38,722 nucleotides of DNA from Anaerolineae bacterium (lineage in GTDB: Bacteria > Chloroflexota > Anaerolineae > B4-G1): the NCBI GenBank assembly GCA_016931785.1, contig JAFGED010000319.1, positions 1 to 38,722 on the forward strand, written 5' to 3'. Of the stretch, positions 1-9,991 are shown piece by piece. The position numbers were made by a program, and so were the translations under genes. The notes under the pieces were generated by a model. The model saw nothing but the letters and a program-made list of their open reading frames with translations, ran no database searches and had not been told where the DNA came from. How positions within the stretch are numbered: position 1 is the stretch's first letter; each line of letters begins with the position of its first letter.

Positions 1-127
1 CGCGTGTGAAAAGAGAGGGGGCGGGGGTTGGGAGAGCGGCGAAGCCGCTCTCCCAACCCCCATCTCTCCCTTTTTCGAGCGAGGGAGGGAGACTGCTCGG
101 GCGAATAGCCTGAGCAGTTACGATTGG
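1..127. repeat. Palindromic hairpin element, copy 1 (left end cut by the window)
   Basis: Perfect 18-bp stem at 23-61 (GGGGGTTGGGAGAGCGGC-GAA-GCCGCTCTCCCAACCCCC); right flank CTCTCCCTTTTTCGAGCGAGGG...CTGCTCGGGCGAATAGCCTGAGCAGTTACGAT matches the reverse complement of the left flank of copy 2. Confidence 0.8.
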
Positions 128-154
128 ATTCGCTATCTGAATGAGGAGCAGAGC

Positions 155-2290
155 ATGAGAGGTACAGCGTCCCTAGTTAGATTGCCCAGAGATGGGTACG
201 AGCTGTGGCTGGACTACCGCCCGGTCCGATCCGCCGAGCGCCTTGAGGCGTATCGAGCACTCTTGCAAGAGATCGCCGTCCCCGGCGATTCCCCCACCCT
301 GGCGGCGGTCCGTGCGGAATTGCAGCGCGGGCTGGCCGGACTGCTGGATCGACCGGTAGACGTTAGCCGAGACCGGCTGCGGGGAGCTGGCTTGCTCGCC
401 GGAACGCCGCAGACGTCATCCCAGATCGCCGCCCTCGGTTGGGACGAGCAGATCGGGGCGCAGGGGCCGGAGGGGTACCTGATCCGCTCATTTGTGATGG
501 ACGGCAAGCCGGCGGTCGTGATCGCCGCCAAGAGCGAGGTGGGAGTGCTGTACGGCAGTTTTCACCTGCTGCGACTGTTGCAGACCCGGCAGCCGCTCGC
601 CGGGCTCGACGTCGCCGAGCGGCCAAAGGTCCAGCTGCGCCTGCTCGATCACTGGGATAACCTGGATGGCTCCGTCGAGCGCGGGTATGCCGGCAAATCC
701 ATCTGGAAGTGGGAGGAACTGCCCCACACGCTCGACCCGCGCTACCGGGATTATGCCCGGGCCTGCGCCTCGATTGGCATCAACGGCGCCGTGCTGAACA
801 ACGTCAACGCGAGCCCGATGATCCTGCGGAGCGACTATCTGGAAAAGGTGGCGGCCCTGGCAGATGTCCTGCGGCCCTATGGCATCACGGTGTACCTCTC
901 TGCCAATTTCGCCTCGCCCCTGGGGCCGTCGGATACCCCGGGTCGATCCAGAAGACGAGGTGGCGTTGGGAATCTGGACACCGCCGACCCGCTCGATCCG
1001 GACGTCCAGCGGTGGTGGAAGGAGAAGGCGGACGAGATTTACCGTCACATCCCCGATTTTGGCGGGTTCCTGGTGAAGGCGAACTCGGAGGGTATGCCCG
1101 GCCCGTTCGACTACGGCCGCACCCACCTGGATGGCGCGAACATGCTGGCCCGGGCGCTGGCTCCTCAAGGGGGGATCGTCATGTGGCGCGCCTTTGTCTA
1201 CGACCCGCACGTCGATCCCGACCGGGTGAAACGGGCGTACAAAGAGTTCGTGCCGCTGGATGGCAAGTTCGAACCCAACGTGTTCGTGCAGGTCAAGAAC
1301 GGTCCCCTGGACTTTCAGCCCAGGGAGCCTTTCCATCCCCTCTTTGGCGCGATGCCCGAGACGCCGCTGATGATCGAGTTCCAGGTCACCCAGGAATACC
1401 TGGGGCAGGGGATACACCTGGTTTACCTGGCGCCGATGTGGAAGGAGGTGCTCGACGCGGACACCTTTGCTCGGGGCGCGGGCTCCACGGTGGCCAAGGT
1501 CATCGACGGCAGTCTGCACGGCTATCCTATGACGGGCGTCGCGGGCGTGGCCAACGTCGGCTCCGACCGCAATTGGAGCGGGCATCACTTTGCGCAGGCC
1601 AACTGGTATGCCTTTGGCCGGCTGGCCTGGGATCACACTCTCAGCCCGGAGCAGATCGCCGAGGAGTGGATTCGCGCCACGTTCACCGACGACGATGGGA
1701 CTGTGGCAACCATCCGCGACATGATGATGAGCTCGTGGGAGGCGTGCGTGGACACCATGATGCCGCTTTGTCTGCATCACATCATGCGCGAGGGGCACCA
1801 TTATGGCCCGGCTCTTGAATATGACGCGGGACGCGAGGATTGGAACCCCCAATACTATCACCGCGCCGACGCCGCGGGATTGGGGTATGATCGCAGTCGC
1901 AGCGGCAGCAACGCCGTCGAGCAGTATTTTCCGCCGCTGTGCGATTTGTTTGACGACCGCACGACCTGCCCCGAGGAATACCTGCTGTGGTTCCATCACA
2001 TCCCGTGGGATCACGGGATGCGTTCGGGGCGGGCGCTGTGGGACGAACTTGCCTGGCTTTATGGCCGCGGCGTGGCGGCCGTCAGCCGCATGCTGGAAAC
2101 CTGGGTGGGGTTGAAACCCGCTATCGATTCCCAGCGCTACGAGGAGGTGCTGACCAAGCTCTCGACGCAGGTTTCCGATGCCAGCGAATGGCCGCGGGTA
2201 TGTCTGTCCTATTTTCAGAAATTCAGTCGGCAACCGATTCCGGCGGGCGTCTCTGGTAATGCCACCAAACAGCGCGATGAAAGTCATTGA
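155..2290 (+). CDS. aguA: Alpha-glucuronidase, glycoside hydrolase family 67
   Basis: 711-aa ORF with GH67-like segments: LLDHWDNLDGSVERGYAGKSIWKW, VKANSEGMPGPFDYGRTHLDGANMLA, VKNGPLDFQPREPFHPLFGAMPETPLMIEFQVTQEYLGQ (expected acidic catalytic residues present). Confidence 0.95.
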   Translation: MRGTASLVRLPRDGYELWLDYRPVRSAERLEAYRALLQEIAVPGDSPTLAAVRAELQRGLAGLLDRPVDVSRDRLRGAGLLAGTPQTSSQIAALGWDEQIGAQGPEGYLIRSFVMDGKPAVVIAAKSEVGVLYGSFHLLRLLQTRQPLAGLDVAERPKVQLRLLDHWDNLDGSVERGYAGKSIWKWEELPHTLDPRYRDYARACASIGINGAVLNNVNASPMILRSDYLEKVAALADVLRPYGITVYLSANFASPLGPSDTPGRSRRRGGVGNLDTADPLDPDVQRWWKEKADEIYRHIPDFGGFLVKANSEGMPGPFDYGRTHLDGANMLARALAPQGGIVMWRAFVYDPHVDPDRVKRAYKEFVPLDGKFEPNVFVQVKNGPLDFQPREPFHPLFGAMPETPLMIEFQVTQEYLGQGIHLVYLAPMWKEVLDADTFARGAGSTVAKVIDGSLHGYPMTGVAGVANVGSDRNWSGHHFAQANWYAFGRLAWDHTLSPEQIAEEWIRATFTDDDGTVATIRDMMMSSWEACVDTMMPLCLHHIMREGHHYGPALEYDAGREDWNPQYYHRADAAGLGYDRSRSGSNAVEQYFPPLCDLFDDRTTCPEEYLLWFHHIPWDHGMRSGRALWDELAWLYGRGVAAVSRMLETWVGLKPAIDSQRYEEVLTKLSTQVSDASEWPRVCLSYFQKFSRQPIPAGVSGNATKQRDESH

Positions 2291-3053
2291 ACTCACCGAC
2301 AAGCCCCAAATCCTGGCCTACCTGGAGACCGATTCTCTCTACGCCGCTTACGCCATCGGTGACCTGGAGCCCGGGTTGTTCATCCACTGCACGTGGTTCG
2401 GCGCGGAGCAGGATGGCCGGTTGCGGGCCGTGGCGCTGCATTACAGCGGCCTGGGATTTCCGAGCGTGTTCCTGATGGGGGAAACCGATGGCCTGCGGGC
2501 GGTCTTTGAAGATGCACTGACTATCGAGCAGGCTTATTTCACCTGCCGCCGGGAGCACCTGGGGATGATGCAGGATTTTTACAACTGGGAGCCGATCCCG
2601 ATGTGGCGCATGGCGCTGCGACCTGAAAGCTTCCGGCCTGTGGGAGATGATGGCGTTCCGCTCGCGCTCGATCACGCGGAACAGCTTGGGGCGCTGTACG
2701 CTCACGGTGAGGGAAATGCCTTCGACCCCAAGCAGGTGCCGGGAGGCGCTTTTCACGGCGTTTTCGAGGACGGTCGGTTGGTAGCGGCTGCGGGCACCCA
2801 CCTGATCAGCCCGACCTATGGCGTGGCGGCGGTGGGCAACGTCTTTACCCATCCGGACTTTCGAGGGCGTGGCTACGCCACAGCAGCCACCGGCGCCGTC
2901 GTGACCGAGCTTTGGTCCCGAGGCATGCACGCTATCGTGCTCAACGTCAATCAGAAGAACGAGACGGCCATCCGCATCTACGAGCGGCTTGGTTTTGAGC
3001 GCTGCTGTCCCTTCTTCGAGGGGATGGCTTGCGTACGGGCGACGTATTCCTGA
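2277..3053 (+). CDS. GNAT family N-acetyltransferase
   Basis: ATG at 2277 (MKVIELTDKPQILAYL) overlaps the aguA stop by 14 bp; C-terminal GNAT signature NVFTHPDFRGRGYATAATGAVVTELW...NVNQKNETAIRIYERLGFE. Confidence 0.85.
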   Translation: MKVIELTDKPQILAYLETDSLYAAYAIGDLEPGLFIHCTWFGAEQDGRLRAVALHYSGLGFPSVFLMGETDGLRAVFEDALTIEQAYFTCRREHLGMMQDFYNWEPIPMWRMALRPESFRPVGDDGVPLALDHAEQLGALYAHGEGNAFDPKQVPGGAFHGVFEDGRLVAAAGTHLISPTYGVAAVGNVFTHPDFRGRGYATAATGAVVTELWSRGMHAIVLNVNQKNETAIRIYERLGFERCCPFFEGMACVRATYS

Positions 3054-3077
3054 TGCTAGAACGAGACTTTGACCAAG

Positions 3078-3151
3078 CATCCTGAGCTTGTCGAAGGGCG
3101 CGGGTTTTGTCGAACAGCCATCCTTCGACAGGCTCAGGATGACCGTCACGG
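3078..3151. repeat. Dispersed palindromic repeat, CATCCTGAGCTTGTCGAAGG...CCTTCGACAGGCTCAGGATG type
   Basis: Imperfect inverted repeat; second related copy at 9992-10083, both followed by GTCACGG. Confidence 0.8.
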
Positions 3152-3220
3152 TTCACGTTGCGCGACGCAACCACGTACTGGGAATGCGCCGCCCCAACGA
3201 GATCGAAAATATAGGAGTGA

Positions 3221-4489
<1,269 letters not shown>

Positions 4490-4867
4490 ATGGATGAGCG
4501 AGAGACCACACGGCTAGAACAAGGTCGGATGGATGAGAGCACCCAGCGGCGGGTCTATCGCGGGAATGCTTTTGACATCACCGCGCTGATTGCACTGGCT
4601 ACGGGATTGTTGACGCTGCTTACGTGTGCGTCGATGGGCTACATGATCTACTGTATGCCCGTGATTCCGCTGGCTCTGGGCATCGTGGGTCTGGCGACGG
4701 CGCGTAAGGCGGTCGATCCAGAGAGAACGCGCCTGCTATCCTGGATCGGCCTTGGCTCTGGCGGCGTGTTCTTGTTGATGGCGCTTGCCTTTTTCGTCAT
4801 ATGGTTGGCGGTGGTAGCGGCGTGGGTGTTTATTATGATTCCTTTCATGATGGAAAGTGGCGCGTAG
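4490..4867 (+). CDS. Small membrane protein, DUF4190-like
   Basis: 125 aa, two to three hydrophobic helices; ATG directly follows the ahcY stop codon (zero gap). Confidence 0.7.
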   Translation: MDERETTRLEQGRMDESTQRRVYRGNAFDITALIALATGLLTLLTCASMGYMIYCMPVIPLALGIVGLATARKAVDPERTRLLSWIGLGSGGVFLLMALAFFVIWLAVVAAWVFIMIPFMMESGA

Positions 4868-4883
4868 CGCTGAGAGGTAATGT

Positions 4884-4924
4884 AAGCCTCCCTGTCGGTC
4901 TGGCCACAGGAGGGCTTGGATTTT
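4884..4924 (+). terminator. Probable Rho-independent terminator of the ahcY operon
   Basis: AAGCCTCCCTGT-loop-ACAGGAGGGCTT followed by GGATTTT. Confidence 0.5.
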
Positions 4925-4927
4925 AGG

Positions 4928-5080
4928 TATCTACTCAGGCTGTTCGCCCGAACAGTGGCCCTCGCTCAAAAAAGGGAGAGGCGGGGGGTTCGAGGGCGGC
5001 TTCGCCGCCCTCGAACCCCCCGCCTTCCTCCTCTTTTTGTCGCAAAAGGCAACTGCGAAGCAAGGCTGAGTAGTTACGAT
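4928..5080. repeat. Palindromic hairpin element, copy 2 (inverted relative to copy 1)
   Basis: Perfect stem GGGGGGTTCGAGGGCGGC-TTC-GCCGCCCTCGAACCCCCC with outer arms CTACTCAGGCT... / ...AGGCTGAGTAG. Confidence 0.85.
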
Positions 5081-5086
5081 TTTAGG

Positions 5087-5126
5087 AGAAAAAGACCGCA
5101 CGGCCTGCGGAGGAGCCATGCGGTCA
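5087..5126 (-). terminator. Rho-independent terminator of the RRM gene
   Basis: On the minus strand: GACCGCA-TGGCTCCTCCGCAGGCCG-TGCGGTC followed by TTTTTCTCC, just downstream of the stop at 5146. Confidence 0.75.
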
Positions 5127-5145
5127 GTTGGCGTGACTGAGATAT

Positions 5146-5469
5146 CTAATAGCGTCCGCGGCGTCCGCCGCCGCCACCGCCACCGCCACCGCCGCCACCA
5201 TCCCAGCTATCGCGGCGCTCTCGGCGCGGGCGTGCCTCTGCCACCTTGATTTCACGCCCGTCCAATTCCTTGCCGTTGATTTCGGCGATGGCCTGTTGAG
5301 CGGCGCTCTCCTCTGCCATCTCGACGAAGGCAAAGCCCTTGGATCGACCAGACATTCGATCTGTGATGAGGTTCACCGAAGCGACTTCTCCGATTTCTCC
5401 AAAGAGCTCGGACAGGGCGCTCTCAGTTGTCGAGTAACTTAGGTTACCGACGTAAAGTTTCTTAGCCAT
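5146..5469 (-). CDS. RRM-domain RNA-binding protein with glycine-rich C-terminus
   Basis: KLYVGNLSYSTTESALSELF (RNP2) and GRSKGFAFVEM (RNP1), then a Gly tract ending RRGRY; strong SD (AGGAGG) upstream. Confidence 0.95.
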   Translation of the reverse strand: MAKKLYVGNLSYSTTESALSELFGEIGEVASVNLITDRMSGRSKGFAFVEMAEESAAQQAIAEINGKELDGREIKVAEARPRRERRDSWDGGGGGGGGGGGGRRGRY

Positions 5470-5625
5470 TCTTTTCTCTTCCTCCTGATGCAGCGTATCG
5501 CTGCCTGAACGGGCTCTAGAGCCCTCTTCGACATGGCGGAAGGGCTGCTGTAACGAAAAAGGCCATCCGGCCTCCGCAAGCCTGGACGGTCCACGCGCAC
5601 AGTCAAAGCCAACTTCGCCCTAGTG
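5470..5625 (-). promoter_or_regulatory. Structured 5' leader of the RRM gene (putative)
   Basis: Minus-strand hairpins GGCCGGATGGCC+TTTTT, GGGCTCTAGAGCCC, and GCAGCG-ATA-CGCTGC, the last one adjacent to the SD. Confidence 0.45.
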
Positions 5626-5631
5626 CAATCT

Positions 5632-5660
5632 AGTTTACCATTCTTGCCTGGAAAGGTCAA
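5632..5660 (-). promoter_or_regulatory. Sigma70-type promoter for the RRM gene
   Basis: Minus strand TTGACC (5655-5660), 17-bp spacer, TAAACT (5632-5637). Confidence 0.5.
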
Positions 5661-5672
5661 ATGGCGTACAAT
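5644..5672 (+). promoter_or_regulatory. Sigma70-type promoter for the Vps62/PrsW-like gene
   Basis: TTGCCT (5644-5649), 17-bp spacer, TACAAT (5667-5672); overlaps the divergent RRM promoter. Confidence 0.55.
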
Positions 5673-5704
5673 TTTGCAAAGTGTGTTATTCGGGAGGTGC
5701 GGCG

Positions 5705-8053
5705 ATGAGAGAGCGATGGCTGATCGTTTGGATTCTGATAACAACGGTGGTTCTGATCTGTGTCGTCCCCGCCCTCGCCAGTTCACCTTCATCTGAGGAT
5801 GACCTCGAACTGGCCCAGCGCTATGCCCCCGTTTTCTACTTTCACCCCGATGAGATCTTTCGCCCTCAGCCGGTGGGGGTGATCGTCGAGCAGGCCCGGC
5901 TGCGACAGAGCCAGCGACTGTGGTTTGACGCCAATGTCCTCCTTAGCCTGTCTGTACCTGACCTGCTCGCTCTCGATAGCGACGAGGGGCAGTTTCTCGA
6001 TGTGTGGTATGGCGATGACGGCAGCTCGGCCTATACTAACTATTCCGCCCACCGTCTTTACTACGAGGCGGTGCTGAGCCCTGAGGCGGGCGGGCCGCCC
6101 GTGGCTGTCTACGCCCACGTGGTGCGGGACGAGGTCCCCGGGTATGTGACCATCCAGTACTGGGCGTTCTACTTTTACAACGACTGGTTCAACAAGCACG
6201 AGGGCGATTGGGAGATGGCGCAGGTGATCCTGACCGATGCGGGCGAGCCGGGGTGGGTGGTGCTCAGCCAGCATCACGGCGGCACGCGACGGGCCTGGGC
6301 GCAGACGCCGGTGGAGGAATCTACCCACCCGGTGGCCTACGTCGCGCTGGGCTCCCACGCCAACTACTTTGCCGGGGGTGAGGTCTATCCCAATGGCAAA
6401 GACGTCGGCACCACGCGGATCGAGATCATGGACCGCACCGGTTCTGCCGGACGCGTGATTCCCGAAGTGATCCTGATCCCCGGGCGGGCGGATGTGGCGG
6501 CGGATGCAGTGTCTTGGCCCGGGGCGGAGTGGTTGCCTTTCCGCGGCCACTGGGGCGAGCTGGCAGCCCAGGGTGATTTCGGTGGGCCGCTGGGGCCGGC
6601 GGATAAGGGCGAGCAATGGGAGTCGCCCTACACCTGGGGGATGGCTCAGCCGCTGGATACCGACGCGTGGTACGCCAACCGGCTGCGGGTGGAGGTGGTC
6701 GGCGCCGCCAGCGAGGAGATAGGGATCCGCTTGACCGACGCGAGCGGCAGCGCGCTTCCAGAAGCAGAGTTGCTGGGCAACGTAGCGATCCTGCACGCCG
6801 ACCCACCTGTGACGGGAGCCAGAGCAAAGATCGTCGCGCCCGCTGGCACACGCTGCGACGTCGTCGCCCGCTGGCCCGAGGCCGGCAAGGGCTACGTGGT
6901 CGAGATGCGCTTTGCCGACGTGCGCTTTGCAGGATCGGGCCAGGCGGTGCTCGAGTTCGTGGAAGGCGGCGAGGCGAGCCTGACAATCCCGGGCTCTGGC
7001 CCACCTCTGAAGCCATCGGAGACGGAGGTGGTCGAGGCGACGTGGGACGCGCCCGACCTGGTTTGGATCGGCGGCATCCTGCCCGCACACCAGGTGGTGA
7101 CCGGAGTGATTTTGGCGGTATCCGCGGCGGTGGTGCCATCGTTCATCTACATCGGCGTGCTCTACTGGGTTGACCGGTACGAGAAGGAGCCAAAGCGGTT
7201 GCTGGCAACGGCTTTCCTGTGGGGCGCTATCCCGGCGGTGTTGATGGCGCTGGCAGTGGAGCTGTTCTTCAGCTTGCCGCCCGACCTGATCGGCCCCAAG
7301 GCACTGGAGGCGGTGCGGCTTGGATTGATCGCTCCACTGCTGCAGGAGGCGCTAAAGGGGTTGGTGGTGCTCTTTATCGCCTGGCGCTACCGGCGCGAGT
7401 TCGACAACGTCCTCGATGGACTGATTTACGGGGCGCTGGCGGGCTTTGGCTTTGCGATGACGGGCAACCTACTCAGCTACGTCGGCAGCTTTTTGCTTTG
7501 GGGCTTCCCCGGGTTGAGCGGGACGGCCATCATCGAGGGAGTCGTCTATGGGCTGGACAGTGCTTTCTACTCGGCGATCTTTGGCGCGGGACTGGGGTTG
7601 GGCCGGCTGGCACAGAAGCGATGGCAGCGTTGGGCATTTTCCGTGGGGGGATTTGTGCTGACTGTGGCAGTCCACGCGCTGCACAGCGTGCTGGCGTACA
7701 ACCTGCTGGGCTTGAACGCGATCACGGTCGCCTCGACGTTGGTCGGCGTGGTCCTGATCGTAGCGGTGGGCGTGGGATCGCTGAAGCGGCAGCAGCGGTG
7801 TCTGCGGGCGGAGTTGAAGGATTTGCCGCAAGAGGTGTATCAGGTGATGGTCACGCCGGGGGCGAGAACGCGCGCGCAGTGGCAGGCGCTGCGGCGTGGT
7901 GGAATCGGCGGTTGGCGGCGGGCGCGGCAGCTCTATCAGTTGTGCGCAGAGATGGCCTTCAAGCGCATGCAGGCGCGGCTGCGCCCTGATGAAGCGGAGA
8001 TGGTGCGAGAGGCGGAAGAGTTGCAGAAGAGGGTTGAGCGGCTGCTCGGGTGA
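5705..8053 (+). CDS. Exported Vps62/DUF946-like domain fused to a PrsW-like membrane domain
   Basis: Signal peptide; RYAPVFYFHPDE...HEGDWEMAQVIL...SQHHGG...HPVAYVALGSHANYF (Vps62-like); C-terminal half YWVDRYEKEPKRLLATAFLWGAIPAVL...LLQEALKGLVV...DGLIYGALAGFGFAMTGNLLSY...AVHALHSVLA (PrsW-like). SD GGGAGG before ATG 5705. Confidence 0.75.
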   Translation: MRERWLIVWILITTVVLICVVPALASSPSSEDDLELAQRYAPVFYFHPDEIFRPQPVGVIVEQARLRQSQRLWFDANVLLSLSVPDLLALDSDEGQFLDVWYGDDGSSAYTNYSAHRLYYEAVLSPEAGGPPVAVYAHVVRDEVPGYVTIQYWAFYFYNDWFNKHEGDWEMAQVILTDAGEPGWVVLSQHHGGTRRAWAQTPVEESTHPVAYVALGSHANYFAGGEVYPNGKDVGTTRIEIMDRTGSAGRVIPEVILIPGRADVAADAVSWPGAEWLPFRGHWGELAAQGDFGGPLGPADKGEQWESPYTWGMAQPLDTDAWYANRLRVEVVGAASEEIGIRLTDASGSALPEAELLGNVAILHADPPVTGARAKIVAPAGTRCDVVARWPEAGKGYVVEMRFADVRFAGSGQAVLEFVEGGEASLTIPGSGPPLKPSETEVVEATWDAPDLVWIGGILPAHQVVTGVILAVSAAVVPSFIYIGVLYWVDRYEKEPKRLLATAFLWGAIPAVLMALAVELFFSLPPDLIGPKALEAVRLGLIAPLLQEALKGLVVLFIAWRYRREFDNVLDGLIYGALAGFGFAMTGNLLSYVGSFLLWGFPGLSGTAIIEGVVYGLDSAFYSAIFGAGLGLGRLAQKRWQRWAFSVGGFVLTVAVHALHSVLAYNLLGLNAITVASTLVGVVLIVAVGVGSLKRQQRCLRAELKDLPQEVYQVMVTPGARTRAQWQALRRGGIGGWRRARQLYQLCAEMAFKRMQARLRPDEAEMVREAEELQKRVERLLG

Positions 8054-8087
8054 GTTTTCGTCGTGTGGTTTCGTCGGCCAGGCGCTC

Positions 8088-8204
8088 GTCCTGCGCGCTG
8101 TTCAGCAGCGGGCCTTCGATCTTGCTTTCGCTGAAGGTGCGATCCTGGTAGGTGGGTTCCCCGTTGATGAAGAACTGTTCGCCTTGTATGGTGGCCGTGG
8201 TCAT
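8088..8204 (-). pseudogene. 5' remnant of a truncated gene
   Basis: MTTATIQGEQFFINGEPTYQDRTFSESKIEGPLLNSAQDERLADET has protein-like character with an SD (GGGAG) upstream, then reads into antisense of the preceding gene's 3' end. Confidence 0.4.
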
Positions 8205-8368
8205 CGGTTCTCCCTAGGCGCGCTTCAGCCTCCAAAATGGGTGGCTAGGTGATGTTGGCATTTCGCTTCAAGAACCTTAAAGTACAAACACACCCTAGGC
8301 AGCAGCAAGTTGGGCAAGTGACAGTATTCTCACTTCAGAACTGAAGCGCACTCGGTGAAACGCACCCC

Positions 8369-8397
8369 TTGTCGCACGGGAAATGGCGTGTTATAAT
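8369..8397 (+). promoter_or_regulatory. Promoter of tRNA-Arg
   Basis: TTGTCG, 17-bp spacer, TATAAT, 14 bp before the tRNA. Confidence 0.65.
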
Positions 8398-8410
8398 CGG
8401 CGCAGAACAA

Positions 8411-8484
8411 GCCCCTGTAGCTCAGTAGGATAGAGCAGGAACCTCCTAAGTTCAAGGTCGTGCGTTCAAATCGCACCAGGGGCA
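8411..8484 (+). tRNA. tRNA-Arg (anticodon CCT)
   Basis: Cloverleaf: acceptor GCCCCTG/CAGGGGC, D-arm GCTC/GAGC, anticodon loop CTCCTAA, T-arm GTGCG-TTCAAAT-CGCAC. Confidence 0.95.
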
Positions 8485-8573
8485 TTTTGGTGCGGTGTGG
8501 TGCAACCTTTGGTTGGAGCGCATCGCACTTGGTCTATGGGGACAAGCCTTCAAGGGCCCGTCCCTATGGACCT

Positions 8574-9896
8574 TCACTCCAGGCTCTGGGCGGCGGCTCG
8601 CGCGGCTTCCTGGGGAGAGGCCTCGCCCGTCAGCACATTTTCCACTGCCACCTGCATGGCCGGCCCGACTTTTGCCATCACGTCCTGCGAGGGTGCGGGG
8701 ACGGCGGCGTCCAACAAGTCGCGTAGCGCAGCCTGTTGCGCTTCCGATATATCCCACATCCGGAGCGCGCTGCGGGTGCCCGGCAGATAGCCCACCGCCT
8801 GTGTCCACTCCGCGGTATTGTCGGGGGCGGTGAGCCAGGCGAACAGTGTCATCGCCAGGGCCTGCCGGTCGGGGTCGTCGGTGACCATCGCTATCGCCCA
8901 GGCCTCTCGGGCGATGGTGAAGGGAAATCCGTCGCGAGTGGGCACCGATGCGGCGATGTAGGGCTCGTCCGTTGCACTGGCAAGAACCTCTCGCCAGTAG
9001 AGACTGGCTTGCACTACGGCCATGTCGCCTTCTCCGGCGTCGAATCGCTCCCAGGATAGTTCCGCGCTTGTGATGTTTAGCACTACCGTCGGTGAAATTG
9101 CGCCGGTGCTGACGCAGTCATCGTAGAAAGTTAGGACTTTGAGCAAGGTTCGCTCATCCAAAAAGGGATTGCCTTCCGGGTCGGTCACCTTGCCGCCAGC
9201 GGCCATGTATTGAATCAGCGTCGTATCGTTGACCTGCAGATCACGCCCGCCGGCGGGGAAGATGAAGGACACGGGAGGGGTGATGACCTGTGTCCAGGAG
9301 ATGGGAGGGGAGCTCGACGGGGTTTTGCGATAGATCAAGTGCTGCATATCGGCGCCGATGACAAAGCCCACCGTGACGGTCCCATCTCCCTCTTGGCTTT
9401 TCACCGTGCCCATCTCGACGGCGAAAGGGAAGCGATCGGCAGCTTGGGACGTGGGGAGGAGAGCATCGAGTGGCTGGATGTAGTTTGAGGTGGCCATAGT
9501 CGCCATGTCGTCTGCGCCCACCACGATCAGATCGGGCAGGATGGACGGGGCTGCGTCCCGTGCTGTGCGCAGGTAGTCGATCATCCCGCCTCGCCCGTGG
9601 ATATTTTTCACAAACACTTCCACCTGCAGGTCATCGTGGCTTTGGTTGAACTCGGCCAACTGCTGCAGGAGGATTTCCGCCCCAGGGGCGTCGCTGTAGG
9701 GGTTCAGCTCTTCGGGCAGCCACAGCGTCAGGGTGGTGGTCGTCGGCTGTGGTTCGGGGGTTGGTATGAGCACCGCCGTGGGCGAGATGGGAGTTGGCGT
9801 TGGGGGCACTGCTGTGGGTTTTGCAGTCGGCGCTAAACCTTTGCAACCCGTTAGGGCCAGGAACAAAAGGATGGAAAGAACTGTTCGGGATCGCAT
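8574..9896 (-). CDS. Extracellular solute-binding protein (family 1, sugar-type), lipoprotein
   Basis: Lipobox LALTGC, Pro/Thr linker, then SBP-like fold sequence (LTLWLPEELNP...LLQQLAEFNQSHDDLQVEVFV...AWAIAMVTDDPDRQALAMTLFAWLTAPDNTAEWTQAVGYLPGTRSAL). Confidence 0.85.
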   Translation of the reverse strand: MRSRTVLSILLFLALTGCKGLAPTAKPTAVPPTPTPISPTAVLIPTPEPQPTTTTLTLWLPEELNPYSDAPGAEILLQQLAEFNQSHDDLQVEVFVKNIHGRGGMIDYLRTARDAAPSILPDLIVVGADDMATMATSNYIQPLDALLPTSQAADRFPFAVEMGTVKSQEGDGTVTVGFVIGADMQHLIYRKTPSSSPPISWTQVITPPVSFIFPAGGRDLQVNDTTLIQYMAAGGKVTDPEGNPFLDERTLLKVLTFYDDCVSTGAISPTVVLNITSAELSWERFDAGEGDMAVVQASLYWREVLASATDEPYIAASVPTRDGFPFTIAREAWAIAMVTDDPDRQALAMTLFAWLTAPDNTAEWTQAVGYLPGTRSALRMWDISEAQQAALRDLLDAAVPAPSQDVMAKVGPAMQVAVENVLTGEASPQEAARAAAQSLE

Positions 9897-9991
9897 TAGG
9901 GCCTCCAATCGATGTGATCGATGCGCCCATTATAACACAACCTGGCGTCAAGCCCTACTTGTTGGTGATTATCCACAATTCAAGCTCGTAA

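Noticed and set aside
2178-2276. N-terminal extension of the GNAT ORF from 2178
   Set aside because: Lies within aguA in another frame; MKVIELTDKPQ from 2277 is the natural GNAT start.
488-2302. 604-aa antisense ORF opposite aguA
   Set aside because: Long open frame expected opposite a high-GC gene; His/Arg/Pro/Gly-rich with no recognisable domain, while the plus strand is a clear GH67.
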